Assembly (NCBI RefSeq): GCF_030252325.1
Contig: NZ_CP126981.1
Location: 4,278,001-4,342,000, forward strand
Reading direction: 5' to 3'
DNA length: 64,000 nt
Source of the DNA: Candidatus Mycobacterium wuenschmannii
Lineage (GTDB): Bacteria > Actinomycetota > Actinomycetes > Mycobacteriales > Mycobacteriaceae
Shown: in pieces, positions 1 to 8,892 of the stretch
Layout of the letters: every line of letters begins with the position of its first letter
Position numbering within the stretch: position 1 is the stretch's first letter
Position numbers and translations under genes: made by a program
The notes under the pieces: model-generated
What the model saw: only the letters and a program-made list of their open reading frames with translations
Told to the model about the DNA's origin: nothing
Databases searched by the model: none

Positions 1-405
1 CGGATCCTGCGTCAGGAGCCGCTGGACGCCCGCAAAATCGCCCAGTCGCACGCCGAAGACACCATTGTCGCGCAGTCGGACAACGCAATCGGCGCACGCC
101 GGAGTGCGAAGGCAGTGCTGGTCGCTGCCGACGGGCGTCGATATCCGTTGGCCGGCACGGCGACCCGCATCGGGCGCAGTCCGGACAACGACCTCGTGTT
201 GTCCGGTGCCAAGGTCAGCCGCCACCACGCGGTGATCGCCGACGACGGACGGACCATCCTCATCACCGACCTGGGGTCGGCCAACGGAGTGCGCGTGCGC
301 GGCACACGCATTGACCCCAGCGCCGAGCTACACCACGGTGATGCGATCCGCATCGGCGACGAGGAGTTCACGCTCGAGGCCGGAGTCGATCCGGCGCTCC
401 GTTAA
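1..405 (+). CDS. FHA-domain protein, C-terminal part (5' end outside window)
   Basis: The reading frame is open from the first base and ends with TAA at 403-405, so only the last 134 residues are seen. Residues about 38-127 form a forkhead-associated domain: the GR-S core (IGRSPDND), the SRHHA phosphothreonine-binding motif and the LGSANGV strand are all present. FHA domains bind phosphothreonine peptides and in mycobacteria usually serve Ser/Thr-kinase signalling. The preceding roughly 35 residues are charged and not recognisable, so the full protein's type is unknown. The stop codon lies inside a repeated intergenic motif (402-435) that recurs ahead of the lipoprotein gene. Confidence 0.85.
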   Translation, partial: RILRQEPLDARKIAQSHAEDTIVAQSDNAIGARRSAKAVLVAADGRRYPLAGTATRIGRSPDNDLVLSGAKVSRHHAVIADDGRTILITDLGSANGVRVRGTRIDPSAELHHGDAIRIGDEEFTLEAGVDPALR

Positions 406-435
406 GGATCCAGTAAGCGCTGTCCCGCACAGTGA
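402..435 (+). repeat. 34-bp intergenic motif, copy 1 (probable promoter element)
   Basis: The segment starts TTAAGGATCC and ends CGCACAGTGA, with a related middle portion. A close copy lies at 769-802, and about 28 of 34 positions agree by eye. Both copies precede a small envelope-protein gene, ending 54 and 38 nt before the start codons, which fits a shared promoter or regulator site. No known sigma-factor consensus was matched. Confidence 0.5.
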
Positions 436-489
436 GCGAACGCGGGTGCTCGAACGCAGCACCGCGACCTCACGAAAGGACAACGCAAC

Positions 490-744
490 ATGAACTTTCT
501 GCCCGCCAACATCGAGGAACAGATCGATCGCACCGATCGCAACCATGCCCTGATCATCGGGATCAGCACTGGGCTGCTTGCTTTTTGGTGCCTCTACCGC
601 GTGCTGTGGTCGATCTACCTCTCGGTCGCCTACGACTTCCTGTTCGGATCGCTGATGTTCTCCATCGTGCTGTGGGGCGCGATCGGTGTCGTTGCGGGTA
701 TCGCGGCCACCGGTTTTCTCACTCGCTACGCCAAGCGTCCCTGA
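490..744 (+). CDS. small two-TM membrane protein, unknown function
   Basis: The protein has 84 residues. A short polar N-terminus (about 1-19) is followed by two hydrophobic segments at roughly 20-47 and 52-77, so it should span the membrane twice with a short basic tail (RYAKRP). The ATG is preceded by a purine-rich AAAGGA about 8 nt upstream. I do not recognise a family. It lies between the FHA-domain gene and the LpqH-like lipoprotein gene, and its upstream region shares the 34-bp motif with the lipoprotein gene, suggesting co-regulation of two envelope proteins. Confidence 0.7.
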   Translation: MNFLPANIEEQIDRTDRNHALIIGISTGLLAFWCLYRVLWSIYLSVAYDFLFGSLMFSIVLWGAIGVVAGIAATGFLTRYAKRP

Positions 745-768
745 GTCGGAGTACGACTTCACGCGGCA

Positions 769-802
769 TTAAGGATCCATAAAGCCCTCTCTCGCACAGT
801 GA
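769..802 (+). repeat. 34-bp intergenic motif, copy 2 (upstream of lipoprotein gene)
   Basis: Second copy of the motif at 402-435, with the same TTAAGGATCC beginning and CGCACAGTGA end. It lies between the small membrane-protein gene and the lipoprotein start at 841. The two copies differ mainly in the middle, as expected for a functional site with two conserved boxes. Confidence 0.5.
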
Positions 803-840
803 TGACGACAACGTCAGCAACACCAACAAGGAGTCCCTAA

Positions 841-1311
841 ATGAAACGCAACATCCTGATCATGGCCGGTACGGCGGCCACCCTCGCCACCGTGATGGTG
901 GGATGCTCACACAACGACAAGGCCGTCAGTGTCGGCAACGCCGCGGTCGCTCCCGCCGGTTCGTCGAACACCAAGGTTGTCATCGACGGCAAAGACCAGA
1001 ACGTCAAGGGCCAGGTCGCCTGCACCACCGCCGCCGGCACTGTCAACATCGCTATCAGCGGAGGCGCCCCTGGTACGCCCACGGGCATCGGCGCCGTGCT
1101 GAGCGACGCCAACCCGCCGGTCGTGAAATCCGTTGCGCTGGGCAATGTCAACGGCGTGACCCTGGCCGTCGGCGGTGCCAGCGGCAAGGCCGATGCCACC
1201 AAGGACGGCAGCTCGTACAAGATCAGCGGCACCGCCAGCGGCGTGGACATGGCCAACCCGATGGGTGGACCGGTCAACAAGCCGTTCGAACTCGACGTCA
1301 CCTGCCCCTAG
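841..1311 (+). CDS. LpqH-like (19-kDa antigen family) lipoprotein
   Basis: The 156-residue precursor starts with a lipoprotein signal peptide: basic MKR, a hydrophobic core and a lipobox ending at Cys21 (VMVGC). The mature part resembles the mycobacterial 19-kDa antigen LpqH family: two Cys residues (in QVACTT and near the C-terminal DVTCP) that can form a disulfide, and Gly/Ala/Val-rich beta-strand sequence. These lipoproteins sit in the cell envelope and are TLR2 ligands in pathogens; their physiological role is unclear. AAGGAG lies about 8 nt before the ATG. The family has several paralogues per genome, so orthology to lpqH itself is not claimed. Confidence 0.85.
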   Translation: MKRNILIMAGTAATLATVMVGCSHNDKAVSVGNAAVAPAGSSNTKVVIDGKDQNVKGQVACTTAAGTVNIAISGGAPGTPTGIGAVLSDANPPVVKSVALGNVNGVTLAVGGASGKADATKDGSSYKISGTASGVDMANPMGGPVNKPFELDVTCP

Positions 1312-1319
1312 TCCCGCCG

Positions 1320-1354
1320 GCCGCCGGGTGTCGCGAAAAAGCGCACCCGGCGGC
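1320..1354. terminator. hairpin between convergent genes
   Basis: An 11-bp inverted repeat (GCCGCCGGGTG at 1320-1330, complement at 1344-1354) is extended by CGC/GCG inside, leaving a small A-rich loop. It starts 8 nt after the lipoprotein stop, between convergent genes. There is no clear U-tract, so this is the stem-only type often proposed for mycobacteria. Confidence 0.55.
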
Positions 1355-1394
1355 TGCTCGGGAAAAAGTCAATCCGTGCGAAAGCGGATGGAGG

Positions 1395-1670
1395 CTAGGC
1401 TTTTTGGGAGTGCCGGATGGCGTTGCCGCCGAGGTAGGCGAGGTATCCGATGATGCCGACGGCGCCGAGGCTGCGGGTCTGCTTGCTGGCGAAGCTCAGC
1501 CCGAGCACCGTTTCGATGCTGCCGTTGGTGTAGACGTGCTGACGGGTGTTGCGCGGGAACGCCGACCTGGTGATCGACTCGAACAACCCTGGGCTGGTGA
1601 AGTGGGCCAGACCGGCGCCAGCCAGTGCCAGGCCCGAAAAGCGGGCGATGCGATTGCTTTTACGGGACAT
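1395..1670 (-). CDS. small membrane protein downstream of monooxygenase
   Basis: A 91-residue protein with two hydrophobic stretches (about 9-27 and 63-80) separated by a polar segment. The sequence GLALAGAGLAHFTSPGLFESI resembles the first helix region of small DoxX-like membrane proteins, but the protein is too short for a full four-helix DoxX. It begins 9 nt after the monooxygenase stop (1679) on the same strand, so the two are probably co-transcribed. Function is unknown; association with the monooxygenase is inferred from position only. Confidence 0.65.
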   Translation of the reverse strand: MSRKSNRIARFSGLALAGAGLAHFTSPGLFESITRSAFPRNTRQHVYTNGSIETVLGLSFASKQTRSLGAVGIIGYLAYLGGNAIRHSQKA

Positions 1671-1678
1671 GCTTCTCC

Positions 1679-3169
1679 TTAGCTGATCGCGTAGTCGCTC
1701 AACGGGAAGTTGGACGCCTCTTCGATCGCCGTCGACGTGGCCATCGGACGCAACAGTGACGGTTCGCCGCTGGGATTGAAGTAGTACGACCGTGAGGTGG
1801 CGCAGTTACCGAGAATCCACAGCGAATCACCCAGCAAATCTGTCATCCGGTCGAGGTAGGCGGCGTTCGCCTCCTCGGTCACCTCGAAGGTGTCCGCACC
1901 CTGCCGCTTGAGCTCGGCGAAAAGCCGGTCCATCAAGCGCATCTGGTATTCCATCGTGTTGAAGAAGTTCAGACCGAGGAAGGCGAACGGGCTGGCCAGG
2001 CTCAGGTAGTTCGGGAAGTACGGCATCGACACACCTTGGTAGGCCTGGAAATGCGTGTCGCGCCACCACTTTCCGAGGTTGCGACCGTCGCGGCCGATCA
2101 CCTCGATGGCGGGGAAGTTCGCCTCCCACAGGTCGAATCCGGTGGCCAGCACGAGGGTGTCGATGTGTGTCTTGGATCCGTCGGCGTTGACGATCCCGTC
2201 GGCCTCGACGCGCTCGATGCCGTCGGCCTGCAGGTGGACATGGGGCTTGGTGAAGCTGCGGAAGTAGCTGTTGGAGAACGTCGGTCGCTTGCAGCCGAGG
2301 TCATAGTCGGGCGTGAGTTTGCGGCGCAGTTCCTTGTCGCGAATCGCGATGAACTGGTTGATCTTGCACAGATCCGCGGCGGAGATGTTCAGGCGCCGGA
2401 ACAGCGGGACCCGGTAGCGCACCAGGCCGACGGTGATCATCATTTCGTAGATCGTGTCGGTGATGGATCGGATCGCGCGCTGGGTCCAGGGGAAGCGGGC
2501 GAAGATGCGCTTGGCGGTCGCGGAGAATCTGAGGTCGATCTTCGGCGCGACCCAGATCGGCGTGCGCTGATAGACGGTGAGGTCGGCGGCCTTGTCGGCG
2601 AGCTTCGGGATGAGCTGGACCGCGGTTGCCCCGGTGCCGATGATCCCGACCCGGTGACCGCTGGGGTCGAAGTCGTCCTCCCACTCGGTGGTGTGGATGA
2701 CCTTGCCCTCGAACGTCGTGATTCCGGGAATGTCGGGCGTCTTGGGCTGCGACAGGAAGCCGGTCGCGGTGATCAGGTAGCGCGTCGAGACCACGTCGCC
2801 GCCGGACAGCGCGACCTGCCAGTGTCGGGTCTCTTCGTCCCAGCGGGCACTCTCCACGATGGTGTTGAAGCGCATGTGCCGACGGACGTCGTACTTGTCG
2901 GCCACGCCCGCGGCGTACTGCTTGATCTCCGGCCCCGGGGTGAACAGCCGTGACCAGTTCGGGTTCGGCTCGAAGAAATACGAGTAGGTGGTGGTGGGGA
3001 CGTCGACGGCCAGCCCCGGGTAGTGGTTGACGTGCCAGGTCCCGCCGAGGTCGTCTTCGCGGTCGAGGATGACGAAGTCGTCGATGCCCATGCGCTTGAG
3101 CTGGATGGCCGCGCCGATACCGCCGAAGCCGGCGCCGACGATGAGGGCTTCGAAGCGCTCCAAAGTCAT
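1679..3169 (-). CDS. flavin-binding Baeyer-Villiger-type monooxygenase
   Basis: A 496-residue class B flavoprotein monooxygenase. The FAD-binding Rossmann motif GAGFGG lies at residues 12-17, and a second Rossmann motif GTGATA (about 178-183) binds NADPH. Between them the Baeyer-Villiger fingerprint FxGxxxHTxxW is present as F153 to W163. Such enzymes insert oxygen into ketones or oxidise heteroatoms; the substrate is unknown. M. tuberculosis Rv0892 is of similar type (from memory). A -10-like TATATT at 3178-3183 lies about 9 nt before the ATG, suggesting a leaderless or near-leaderless transcript. The MerR gene upstream on the same strand is the likely regulator. Confidence 0.9.
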   Translation of the reverse strand: MTLERFEALIVGAGFGGIGAAIQLKRMGIDDFVILDREDDLGGTWHVNHYPGLAVDVPTTTYSYFFEPNPNWSRLFTPGPEIKQYAAGVADKYDVRRHMRFNTIVESARWDEETRHWQVALSGGDVVSTRYLITATGFLSQPKTPDIPGITTFEGKVIHTTEWEDDFDPSGHRVGIIGTGATAVQLIPKLADKAADLTVYQRTPIWVAPKIDLRFSATAKRIFARFPWTQRAIRSITDTIYEMMITVGLVRYRVPLFRRLNISAADLCKINQFIAIRDKELRRKLTPDYDLGCKRPTFSNSYFRSFTKPHVHLQADGIERVEADGIVNADGSKTHIDTLVLATGFDLWEANFPAIEVIGRDGRNLGKWWRDTHFQAYQGVSMPYFPNYLSLASPFAFLGLNFFNTMEYQMRLMDRLFAELKRQGADTFEVTEEANAAYLDRMTDLLGDSLWILGNCATSRSYYFNPSGEPSLLRPMATSTAIEEASNFPLSDYAIS

Positions 3170-3177
3170 GGCACGAC

Positions 3178-3207
3178 AATATACGCAGTACCCGCGGTAC
3201 CGGTAAA
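3178..3207 (-). promoter_or_regulatory. MerR-type promoter of the monooxygenase (predicted)
   Basis: On the minus strand a -35-like TTTACC (3207-3202) and a -10 TATATT (3183-3178) are separated by 18 bp. The spacer holds a perfect dyad, GTACC-CGC-GGTAC, at 3188-3200. A dyad within the spacer is the architecture recognised by MerR-family activators, and a MerR gene ends only 11 bp away. Confidence 0.5.
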
Positions 3208-3217
3208 GGTGTGTGTT

Positions 3218-3526
3218 CTAGCTGCGCGGAACATCGCGATTCGCGGTGCGCAGCGCCGCGTTGTCGTCCTCCAAGTCGAGGATTCGGCTGATTCCGGCCA
3301 GATTCACGCCCGCGTCGACCAGTTCGCTGATGCGTCGCAGGCGGGCGAGATCGTCCGCGCTGTAGCGCCGCGTACCGCCGCCACTGCGGAAGGGGCGCAA
3401 GAGGCCGTGCCGTTCGTAGAGGCGCAGTGATTGCACCGCGATCCCGGACAGTTCCGCGGCCACTGATATCCCGTAAACCCCCTGGTTGGCGGTTGGCCCG
3501 CCGGAGCGCTGGGGCTGGTCGGTCAT
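3218..3526 (-). CDS. MerR-family transcriptional regulator (HspR-like)
   Basis: A 102-residue DNA-binding protein. Residues about 20-87 form a MerR winged helix: ISVAAELSGIAVQSLRLYERHGLL, then the wing SGGGTRRYSADDL, then the helix GVNLAGISRILDLE. The closest style is HspR, which shares GVNLAGI, but no HAIR operator was found nearby. Only a short C-terminal coil follows, with no effector domain or metal-binding cysteines. The monooxygenase lies 48 bp downstream on the same strand behind a promoter with a MerR-like dyad. The divergent neighbour is a GAF-ANTAR gene. Confidence 0.85.
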   Translation of the reverse strand: MTDQPQRSGGPTANQGVYGISVAAELSGIAVQSLRLYERHGLLRPFRSGGGTRRYSADDLARLRRISELVDAGVNLAGISRILDLEDDNAALRTANRDVPRS

Positions 3527-3686
3527 CTATACATCCTCGGCTCTCGCACGCATATAAAACCTTTGTACCACAGTTGCGAAACAGTCTAGGTCGTGATAAG
3601 CAAAATCTATAGAAATCAACATAGGTTATAAGTGATCTAGGCCATAGGTAGGCCGCGAGCTTTCCCGCTGAGGTGAGGAGGTTGCA
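3527..3686. promoter_or_regulatory. AT-rich divergent promoter region
   Basis: This 160-bp region separates the divergent MerR and GAF-ANTAR genes. About 3550-3650 is clearly richer in A/T than its surroundings, and the heptamer CATAGGT is directly repeated at 3620-3626 and 3643-3649. It probably contains both promoters. AGGAGG at 3676-3681 is the ribosome site for the GTG at 3687. Confidence 0.5.
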
Positions 3687-4394
3687 GTGTCGTCTCCACC
3701 GCGTCCGGATGCGCCAGGTGTGTACGCGTCGTTGGCCAACATCGTGCGACGAGGCTCGACTCCCGCAGAGACGTACGCTGCGATCTGCGTGGCGGCGACG
3801 ATGACCGTGCCGGGTTGCGACCATGCGAGCCTGGTCGTTTCGCGCGACGGCGTGTGCCGGAGCGCTGCCGTCAGTGACGCCGTCGCTCGTCAGATCGACC
3901 GCCTGCAATTGGACCTCGGTCTGGGCCCGTGCCTCGAGGCGATCGAAACATCTACTGCGCAAATCGAATCCGATCTGGCGGCGGGCGCCAGGTGGGCGCC
4001 GCTCACGGAGCAAGTGCTGACCGACACGCCCGTGCGTGGTGCGCTGAGCATTCGGTTGCCAGTAGGCCGCGACGGAATCGGCGCGCTCAACCTGTTTTCC
4101 GACGTCCCCGGCGCGCTCGGCAGCCACTCGTTGAAGGAAGCCGTCGTGCTGGGCGCATTCGCCACGGTGGCGAGCACCGCGTCGGCCCACAGCGAAGATG
4201 TGGCCACGCTGCGTCGCGGCCTCAACAGCAACCGCGCCATCGGCCAGGCCATCGGAATGCTGATGACGCTCAACAACATTTCCGATGCCGCCGCATTCGA
4301 CCTGCTCCGCAAGAGGTCGCAGGATTCCAACGTCAAGTTGATCGACATCGCGACCGAGATCGTTCGCGGTCGCGGCGGCGACAAGAGTGCGTGA
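3687..4394 (+). CDS. GAF-ANTAR domain regulator
   Basis: A 235-residue protein. Residues about 15-160 form a GAF sensor domain, including the characteristic LGLGPCLEA segment. Residues about 170-228 form an ANTAR RNA-binding domain (RAIGQAIGMLM, then the alpha-helical SDAAAFDLLRKRSQDSN). ANTAR proteins act as antiterminators by binding paired RNA hexaloop hairpins; GAF-ANTAR proteins are numerous in mycobacteria. The GTG start is fixed by AGGAGG five bases upstream. The gene converges on the hydrolase with a 2-bp gap. The GAF ligand and the RNA targets are unknown. Confidence 0.9.
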   Translation: MSSPPRPDAPGVYASLANIVRRGSTPAETYAAICVAATMTVPGCDHASLVVSRDGVCRSAAVSDAVARQIDRLQLDLGLGPCLEAIETSTAQIESDLAAGARWAPLTEQVLTDTPVRGALSIRLPVGRDGIGALNLFSDVPGALGSHSLKEAVVLGAFATVASTASAHSEDVATLRRGLNSNRAIGQAIGMLMTLNNISDAAAFDLLRKRSQDSNVKLIDIATEIVRGRGGDKSA

Positions 4395-4396
4395 TG

Positions 4397-5020
4397 TCAG
4401 TCGCGACCGAGTAGCTGCAGGGCCGCCGACACCGCTAGGCGGGGTACGTCCAGCGTCTTCGACCCCAGATCGTGCCGGGCACCGGCGATTTCGACGACCT
4501 GTGTCGGCGCCGACACCAGTGCCGCCGCCGCTTGCACCTCGGCCGGCGTTCCGAATGGGTCCGAGGTGCCGTGGGTGAACACTGTCGGCACGGCGATGTC
4601 GGGCAGGTGTTCGGTGCGGGCGCGTTCAGGCTTACCGGGCGGATGCACTGGATAGGAGAACAGCGTCAGCACGTCGACGTGCGCCTCCTTGGCGGACACC
4701 ACCATCGACGTCATCCGGCCGCCGTAGGAATGGCCGCCGGCGATCAGCGGGCCGTCGGCCAAGCCGCGACAGACGGTGATGGCCTCGACGATACCGGCGC
4801 GATCGGCGGCCGACGATCCCGACGGCGGGCCCTTGGGGCGGCGGCGCCGGTACCGCAGGTCGTAGCGGACCGCGAGCCAGCCGCGCCGGGCCCACTCGTC
4901 GCAAAGTCGTTGCAGCATAGCCGATTCCCGGTTGCCGCCGGCGCCGTGCGTCAGCGCCACCACCCCGGCCGGTGTGCCGTCGGGTTCATGGGCGACGCCC
5001 GCGATGTCGTCGAGATTCAC
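4397..5020 (-). CDS. alpha/beta hydrolase (dienelactone-hydrolase-like; Rv0421c-type)
   Basis: A 207-residue alpha/beta hydrolase. The nucleophile elbow GGHSYGGRM gives the catalytic Ser, the oxyanion region is LTHGAGGN near the N-terminus, and the likely acid/base residues are Asp in TSDPFG and His in ARHDLG. Natural substrate unknown. The GTG start overlaps the thiD stop as GTGA, so translation is coupled to thiD; the third position behind thiC-thiD matches Rv0421c in M. tuberculosis. A role linked to thiamine metabolism is suggested only by this conserved position. Confidence 0.85.
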   Translation of the reverse strand: MNLDDIAGVAHEPDGTPAGVVALTHGAGGNRESAMLQRLCDEWARRGWLAVRYDLRYRRRRPKGPPSGSSAADRAGIVEAITVCRGLADGPLIAGGHSYGGRMTSMVVSAKEAHVDVLTLFSYPVHPPGKPERARTEHLPDIAVPTVFTHGTSDPFGTPAEVQAAAALVSAPTQVVEIAGARHDLGSKTLDVPRLAVSAALQLLGRD

Positions 5021-5847
5021 GGCTGCAGCCTAAACAGCGGCGACACCGGTCCATGACCGCGCCCCAGCGGATACGACGCCCGCAGGCCCTCGGTAACCCA
5101 GCCCTTGGCGAACGTCACGGCGTCGAGCAACGAATAGCCGTGTGCCAGCGCGCAAGCTGTCGCCGCGGCCAAGGTGTCGCCGGCGCCGTGGTCGTGGGCG
5201 GTGCTCACCCGCGGGGATTCGAACTCGTGAAAGTCCTTGCCGTCGAACAGTAGATCGGGGCTGCTGTCCGAGCGGGGCATGTGTCCGCCCTTGACCAGCA
5301 CCCACTGCGGGCCCAGGGCATGCAGCGCGCGGGCGGCGTCGGCCTGGGTGGCCGGGTCGACGACGTCGATATCGACCAGTAGCCGAACCTCGTGCAGGTT
5401 CGGCGTTACCAAAGTCGCGAGCGGAAACAATTCGCGCTTGAGGGAATTCAGCGCGTCGGCGTCCAGCAGCGCGTCGCCGTGCATCGAGGCGCACACCGGG
5501 TCGACCACGAGCGGCACCCCGGCGCCGTATTCGCGCCAGCTGAGTGCGATGGCCTCGATGATCGGTGCCGTCGCCAGCATGCCGGTCTTGGCGGCCTGTG
5601 CCCCGATGTCATCGCACACCGCCGCGATCTGCGCGGCGACCACGTCGGGCGCAACGGGGTGAAAGTCCCTGACGCCCAGCGAGTTCTGCACCGTCACCGC
5701 CGTCACCGCGCACAGCGTGTGCACGCCCAGCAGGGTGCAAGTGCGAATGTCGGCCTGCATGCCCGCGCCACCGCCGGAGTCGGATCCGGCGATGGTGAGC
5801 ACCCGCGGCGGCGTCGTTCCGGACGGCGCCAGCGGAAGATAGCTCAC
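5017..5847 (-). CDS. thiD: hydroxymethylpyrimidine (phosphate) kinase ThiD
   Basis: A 276-residue ribokinase-fold kinase. It phosphorylates 4-amino-5-hydroxymethyl-2-methylpyrimidine and its monophosphate to give HMP-PP for thiamine synthesis. The N-terminal IAGSDSGGGAGMQAD substrate motif, the VDPVC segment, the anion-hole GAGDT and the catalytic Asp within it are all intact. The GTG start lies 9 bp after the thiC stop, and the 3' end overlaps the hydrolase gene. It is therefore the second gene of a three-gene thiC-thiD-hydrolase operon under TPP riboswitch control. Confidence 0.96.
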   Translation of the reverse strand: MSYLPLAPSGTTPPRVLTIAGSDSGGGAGMQADIRTCTLLGVHTLCAVTAVTVQNSLGVRDFHPVAPDVVAAQIAAVCDDIGAQAAKTGMLATAPIIEAIALSWREYGAGVPLVVDPVCASMHGDALLDADALNSLKRELFPLATLVTPNLHEVRLLVDIDVVDPATQADAARALHALGPQWVLVKGGHMPRSDSSPDLLFDGKDFHEFESPRVSTAHDHGAGDTLAAATACALAHGYSLLDAVTFAKGWVTEGLRASYPLGRGHGPVSPLFRLQP

Positions 5848-5856
5848 CGCTCGCGA

Positions 5857-7590
<1,734 letters not shown>

Positions 7591-7698
7591 ATTTCTTTGG
7601 AGCACTACCCACGCTAGCGCAGGCCGGTCGGGGTGTGCAGGCGTGAAGATCAGGTCGGGTGCAATCCGTAGGCAACGTCCGGCTTCGATGGAAAGATA

Positions 7699-8400
7699 TT
7701 GCGCGTGGGAGAGGTGGCCGAGACCGGAATGGGGCCGGAGGCGTGGCCCGCTCGATGGCCGGCGGTCGACGCGGACAAACCGGGGGTCGGGTCGTTTCGA
7801 TTCTGGTTCGTCGGCGAGCGCTGGGAGTGGTCCGACGAGCTGGCACGCATGCACGGTTACGAACCCGGGACGGTCGAACCGACCACCGAACTGCTGGTGT
7901 CCCACAAGCACCCCGACGACCGCGGTCATGTGCAGGATCACCTCGATCGGGCGCTGCTGTCCAAGAGCTCGTTTTCCAGTCGGCATCGCTTCATCGACAC
8001 GGCCGGCACCACGCACGACGCGATCGTGGTGGCCGACCGGATGCTGGACAAGACCGGGGCCGTGGTGGGCACCGCCGGGTACTACATCGACCTCACCGCG
8101 ACCTTCGTCGAGAATCGCCAGAGCGCGCTCGACGAGGCGCTGCCCGACCTGTTCGAAGCGCGCGCCGTCATCGAGCAGGCCAAAGGGATCCTGATGGCCG
8201 TCTACCGGGTCAGCCCCGAACAGGCCTTCGGCGTGCTGCGTTGGCGGTCGCAGGAAACCAACACCAAGTTGCGCTCGCTGGCCAAACAGCTCATCGTCGA
8301 AATCGCCACGCAGCCACCACCGTCGGCGGAACACCAGGCCACGTTCGACCATCTGTTGCTGACGGTGCACGAGCGTATTCCGGGTGAACCCTCCGCGTAG
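7699..8400 (+). CDS. PAS-ANTAR domain regulator
   Basis: A 233-residue protein. Residues about 30-135 form a PAS fold (FRFWFVGERWEWSDELARMHGY and the HPDDR motif typical of PAS_3). Residues about 145-200 form an ANTAR domain (ARAVIEQAKGILMAVYRVSPEQAF). Mycobacterial PAS-ANTAR proteins are proposed transcription antiterminators sensing a small ligand. The start is ambiguous: TTG at 7699 or GTG at 7705, both behind a GGAAAG ribosome site. It is divergent from thiC and precedes the STAS/kinase cassette by 126 bp, so it may belong to the same signalling unit. Confidence 0.88.
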   Translation: MRVGEVAETGMGPEAWPARWPAVDADKPGVGSFRFWFVGERWEWSDELARMHGYEPGTVEPTTELLVSHKHPDDRGHVQDHLDRALLSKSSFSSRHRFIDTAGTTHDAIVVADRMLDKTGAVVGTAGYYIDLTATFVENRQSALDEALPDLFEARAVIEQAKGILMAVYRVSPEQAFGVLRWRSQETNTKLRSLAKQLIVEIATQPPPSAEHQATFDHLLLTVHERIPGEPSA

Positions 8401-8526
8401 CGCCGCTGCCGGTTAGGCTCGTCCCAACGGTGGACGGCAAGACGGGGGCGCTTGCATCCAGCGGTCCGGTCCAAGACCCCGTGGCGCCGGACTGAGGAAT
8501 CAAGTGCGTCGAAGCGGGTGAGCGCG

Positions 8527-8892
8527 ATGGAACTCTTGACGGTCGACTCTGAGGTTCGGCCCGATGCGGTGCTGTTGTCTGCGTCCGGAGAGGTCGATTC
8601 CAGCACCGCGGGTGCGCTCCGGTCGCAGTTGGACGACGCGCTGAAGCGGGCTGGCGGCCAGGACGCGCGATTGCTCATCGTGGATCTGCAGGGCGTGACC
8701 TACTTCGGCAGCGCGGGACTCAACGCCGTACTTGACTGCCACAAGCAAGGCCTGAGGGTCGGCACGGCGGTCCGGTTGGTGGCCGAAAACGACTTGGTGG
8801 TGCGTCCGATCGAGGTGACGAACCTGGACAGCCTGCTGGATCTCTACCCAACGCTGCCGGACGCACTGGAAGGCCGTGACTCGAAGACGTGA
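8527..8892 (+). CDS. STAS-domain anti-sigma-factor antagonist
   Basis: A 121-residue single STAS domain. It has the ESGEVDSSTA-like first half (SGEVDSSTAG) and the phosphorylation loop VTYFGSAGL. The loop Ser is present, but the Asp usually before it is replaced by Gly. Such proteins are phosphorylated by RsbW-type kinases and dephosphorylated by PP2C phosphatases in partner switching. The open frame extends upstream; ATG 8527 is chosen because it gives a normal STAS N-terminus, with GTG 8518 as alternative. Its TGA overlaps the GTG of the large kinase/phosphatase gene (GTGA), indicating coupled translation. Confidence 0.88.
   Translation: MELLTVDSEVRPDAVLLSASGEVDSSTAGALRSQLDDALKRAGGQDARLLIVDLQGVTYFGSAGLNAVLDCHKQGLRVGTAVRLVAENDLVVRPIEVTNLDSLLDLYPTLPDALEGRDSKT

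Noticed and set aside
402..411. GGATCC sites in the repeated motif as cloning artefacts
   Set aside because: The flanking sequences are ordinary mycobacterial intergenic DNA and the similarity extends beyond the restriction site over 34 bp.
2301..4190. 629-codon open frame on the - strand across the MerR/GAF-ANTAR region
   Set aside because: It overlaps three real genes and the divergent promoter region, and its composition is Arg-rich noise.
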